In this document: positions 62,661 through 64,000 of the stretch, one piece after another
How positions within the stretch are numbered: the stretch's first letter is position 1
How the letters are laid out: the number at the start of each line of letters is the position of its first letter
Assembly (NCBI GenBank): GCA_016283755.1
Contig: JAEENO010000020.1
Coordinates: 1 to 64,000 of the forward strand
Reading direction: 5' to 3'
Origin: Lachnospiraceae bacterium
GTDB taxonomy: Bacteria; Bacillota; Clostridia; Lachnospirales; Lachnospiraceae
DNA: 64,000 nucleotides
Notes under the pieces: model-generated
Database searches by the model: none
What the model saw: only the letters and a program-made list of their open reading frames with translations
What the model was told of the DNA's origin: nothing
Translations under genes and position numbers: made by a program

Positions 62661-63752
62661 TTACTCAACAGATATGCCGAGTGTTGCAGGGCTGCCCTCA
62701 CATTGAACTATATCGGACTTAAAGTATGCCCGCTCCGTATTTCCTTCTATATCTTCAAATTCCATAATGTATATTTCATTCTTTTCAACTTTCATCGGAT
62801 ACTCATACACATATTGATAGCCCCAACTATAATCAGGATAACAGTCCTTCAAATCTTCATATGAATCTTCAAGTCTCCATACACGATACTTAACATATGT
62901 CCACTCCCAATCACTTATATCTGTTTCGCCGAAATATGTTGCATCATATTCTTTTCCGTTAACAATCATTTTTTCCGTACTTATTGGGTCTCTCCACGTC
63001 ATACCTTCTACCTGAATAAGATCCCCGTACTTCTCTTTTAACTGTATTACCATCTGCTGGTCGGTTCCTTCACAACAATGAGTACTGTCAAGTTCAAGAT
63101 GTCCCCAACCATATATACCCATTATGAATTCTCCCGAAAGGGCTTCATACTCCCTAATGAAATATTCAACCATCTTTTGCTCGCGATAATTGGCGCTTTC
63201 GATAGTTTCATAATTACCAAGGTCATAGAACTTTTTACCGCTTTCGTTGTTCTCTACAGTTATTCTATACTCCTCAGTATCTTCTTTTCCTTCTTCCTCA
63301 AGCTTTTTAACATATCTTGCCCCCGTAGTCGCATACTGATGTCCTATATCCGTACCATGGAATATTGTTTCCGGATAATCCCTTTTAATGGTCTTATAAA
63401 AATCATATGAAACCTGGCTACACCCCTGAGTTCCCTTAGTATCTTCCCATATCTGATCCAATATATCATCATTATCCTCATGCATCCATATGTTAAGTAA
63501 TTGTGCTCCCGAATATGAATCTTCTATAAACAGGTGCCTTGCCCCCTTTTCATAGAATTCTCCCCATCGCTGCAATTCCTTATCAAGGCACTCTTTCTCC
63601 GAATGTAATTCCGCACATAAGTATATACCGGCAGAAAGTTTACTGTTCTTTATTGCTTTTATAGGACCGCAACCGTTCAAAAGCATCATTATTACTGCCA
63701 ATATCAAAGGCAGCAACCGTATGATTTTCTTCATCTTGTATCCATTCTTCAT
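62661..63752 (-). CDS. Lipoprotein with AELH motif and C-terminal extension (paralog)
   Basis: A type II signal peptide ends at lipobox LLNGC (Cys 28), so this copy is a lipoprotein. The core AELHSEKECLDKELQRWGEFYEKGARHLFIEDSYSGAQLLNIWM (about 47-90), FHGTDIG and GIYGWGH match the neighbouring gene. About 100 further residues follow (after about 265), starting YGDLIQVEGMTWRDP, with a Trp/Tyr-rich domain whose end recurs in the partial third copy. The start at 63752 has GAGGG 8 bases upstream. Function is unknown; a hydrolase or metal-binding role is only a guess from the fold. Confidence 0.75.
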   Translation of the reverse strand: MKNGYKMKKIIRLLPLILAVIMMLLNGCGPIKAIKNSKLSAGIYLCAELHSEKECLDKELQRWGEFYEKGARHLFIEDSYSGAQLLNIWMHEDNDDILDQIWEDTKGTQGCSQVSYDFYKTIKRDYPETIFHGTDIGHQYATTGARYVKKLEEEGKEDTEEYRITVENNESGKKFYDLGNYETIESANYREQKMVEYFIREYEALSGEFIMGIYGWGHLELDSTHCCEGTDQQMVIQLKEKYGDLIQVEGMTWRDPISTEKMIVNGKEYDATYFGETDISDWEWTYVKYRVWRLEDSYEDLKDCYPDYSWGYQYVYEYPMKVEKNEIYIMEFEDIEGNTERAYFKSDIVQCEGSPATLGISVE

Positions 63753-63796
63753 CTAATATTCCCTCGTAATAATAATAAAATGATTTATCAATACAC

Positions 63797-64000
63797 CTAT
63801 TCCCCTATAATTAACTCGCTCGTAGCCGGCATTCCCCTGTACTTTTCACCGTCCGAACGATAATACTCCATTACGCTTTCCCCGGTCGCGGTTATATATC
63901 TAATCATATATACTTGATGTAACTCAACCTCCATCGGATAATTATCTATCGGTAATACATTACCTGTTAATTCGCATGTTTTAAAATCATCATATGCATC
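63797..64000 (-). CDS. C-terminal fragment of a third paralog
   Basis: This frame enters from the right edge and stops at 63797 (TAG), giving 67 residues. It matches the C-terminal part of the lipoprotein at 62661-63752: the reads YPMEVELHQVYMIRYI... and GMPATSELIIGE line up with YPMKVEKNEIYIMEFE... and GSPATLGISVE. The start, signal and core are outside the window. It shows that at least three paralogs stand in tandem here. Confidence 0.8.
   Translation of the reverse strand, partial: DAYDDFKTCELTGNVLPIDNYPMEVELHQVYMIRYITATGESVMEYYRSDGEKYRGMPATSELIIGE

Overview
This window looks like chromosomal DNA from an anaerobic, probably motile, low-to-medium-GC Firmicute of the Lachnospiraceae (the Butyrivibrio / Pseudobutyrivibrio / Lachnospira neighbourhood fits). 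That placement rests on gene content: the GGGtGRT protein paired with a NifU-like scaffold, Rex followed by a coiled-coil protein, QueH, an archaeal-type Asd, ATP-type PEP carboxykinase, DUF5688 and DUF4358 proteins, DHHW/MBOAT, and a T-box on pheST. It is inferred from families and not from a species match. Nearly all genes lie on the minus strand. Plus-strand genes occur only as a chemotaxis-like island (about 17.8-20.0 kb) and two single genes (33.0 kb and 40.8 kb). No insertion sequence, prophage, CRISPR array or integrase is visible.

Layout, left to right (most operons read right to left). 0-6.2 kb: 5' end of a probable FtsK, uppP, YebC-family regulator, a Rex operon, an ABC-F ATPase and a receiver-like protein with Glu in place of the phospho-Asp. 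6.3-10.3 kb: an EF-G-like GTPase, a PilZ protein and queA. 10.3-14.1 kb: pheT and pheS behind a T-box whose specifier codon reads UUC. 14.1-17.7 kb: a YihY protein, a 6S RNA gene with its own promoter and terminator, pckA and an OmpR-type regulator. 17.8-20.0 kb (+): CheY, a MshEN/CheX-like protein and an AP2 / dead-HNH / AP2 protein. 20.0-26.2 kb: a divergent methionyl-tRNA synthetase, a chemoreceptor, GGGtGRT and a NifU-like protein. 26.2-32.9 kb: hexapeptide protein, topB, a degenerate ATPase, asd, queH and tRNA-Thr(CGT).

33-41.7 kb is a cell-surface region: two paralogous membrane-anchored transglutaminase-like proteins flank a DUF4358 lipoprotein, followed by a DHHW protein, an MBOAT acyltransferase, a membrane-anchored trigger-factor-like PPIase and a DUF5688 protein. 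41.7-50.1 kb is a classic clostridial housekeeping operon (asp23, nusB, xseA, xseB, ispA, dxs, tlyA, nadK, recN). 50.2-54.4 kb: ligA, a RluF-like pseudouridine synthase, an SH3-domain membrane protein and tRNA-Arg(CCG). 54.5-61.4 kb: a large secreted papain-like protease, rny, recX and recA, the last with a perfect Firmicute LexA box. 61.6-64 kb: tandem exported paralogs of a GEAH/AELH-motif family, the third cut by the window edge.

No single large undescribed system is obvious. The strongest leads are the AP2-dead-HNH-AP2 protein beside the CheY/CheX-like pair, the MetRS with an altered KMSKS loop, the tandem GEAH/AELH paralogs separated by twin GCATCG hairpins, the two transglutaminases around a DUF4358 lipoprotein, and several proteins whose family active sites are degenerate (receiver, AAA-like ATPase). 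All function calls come from reading the sequence and were not tested by database search.
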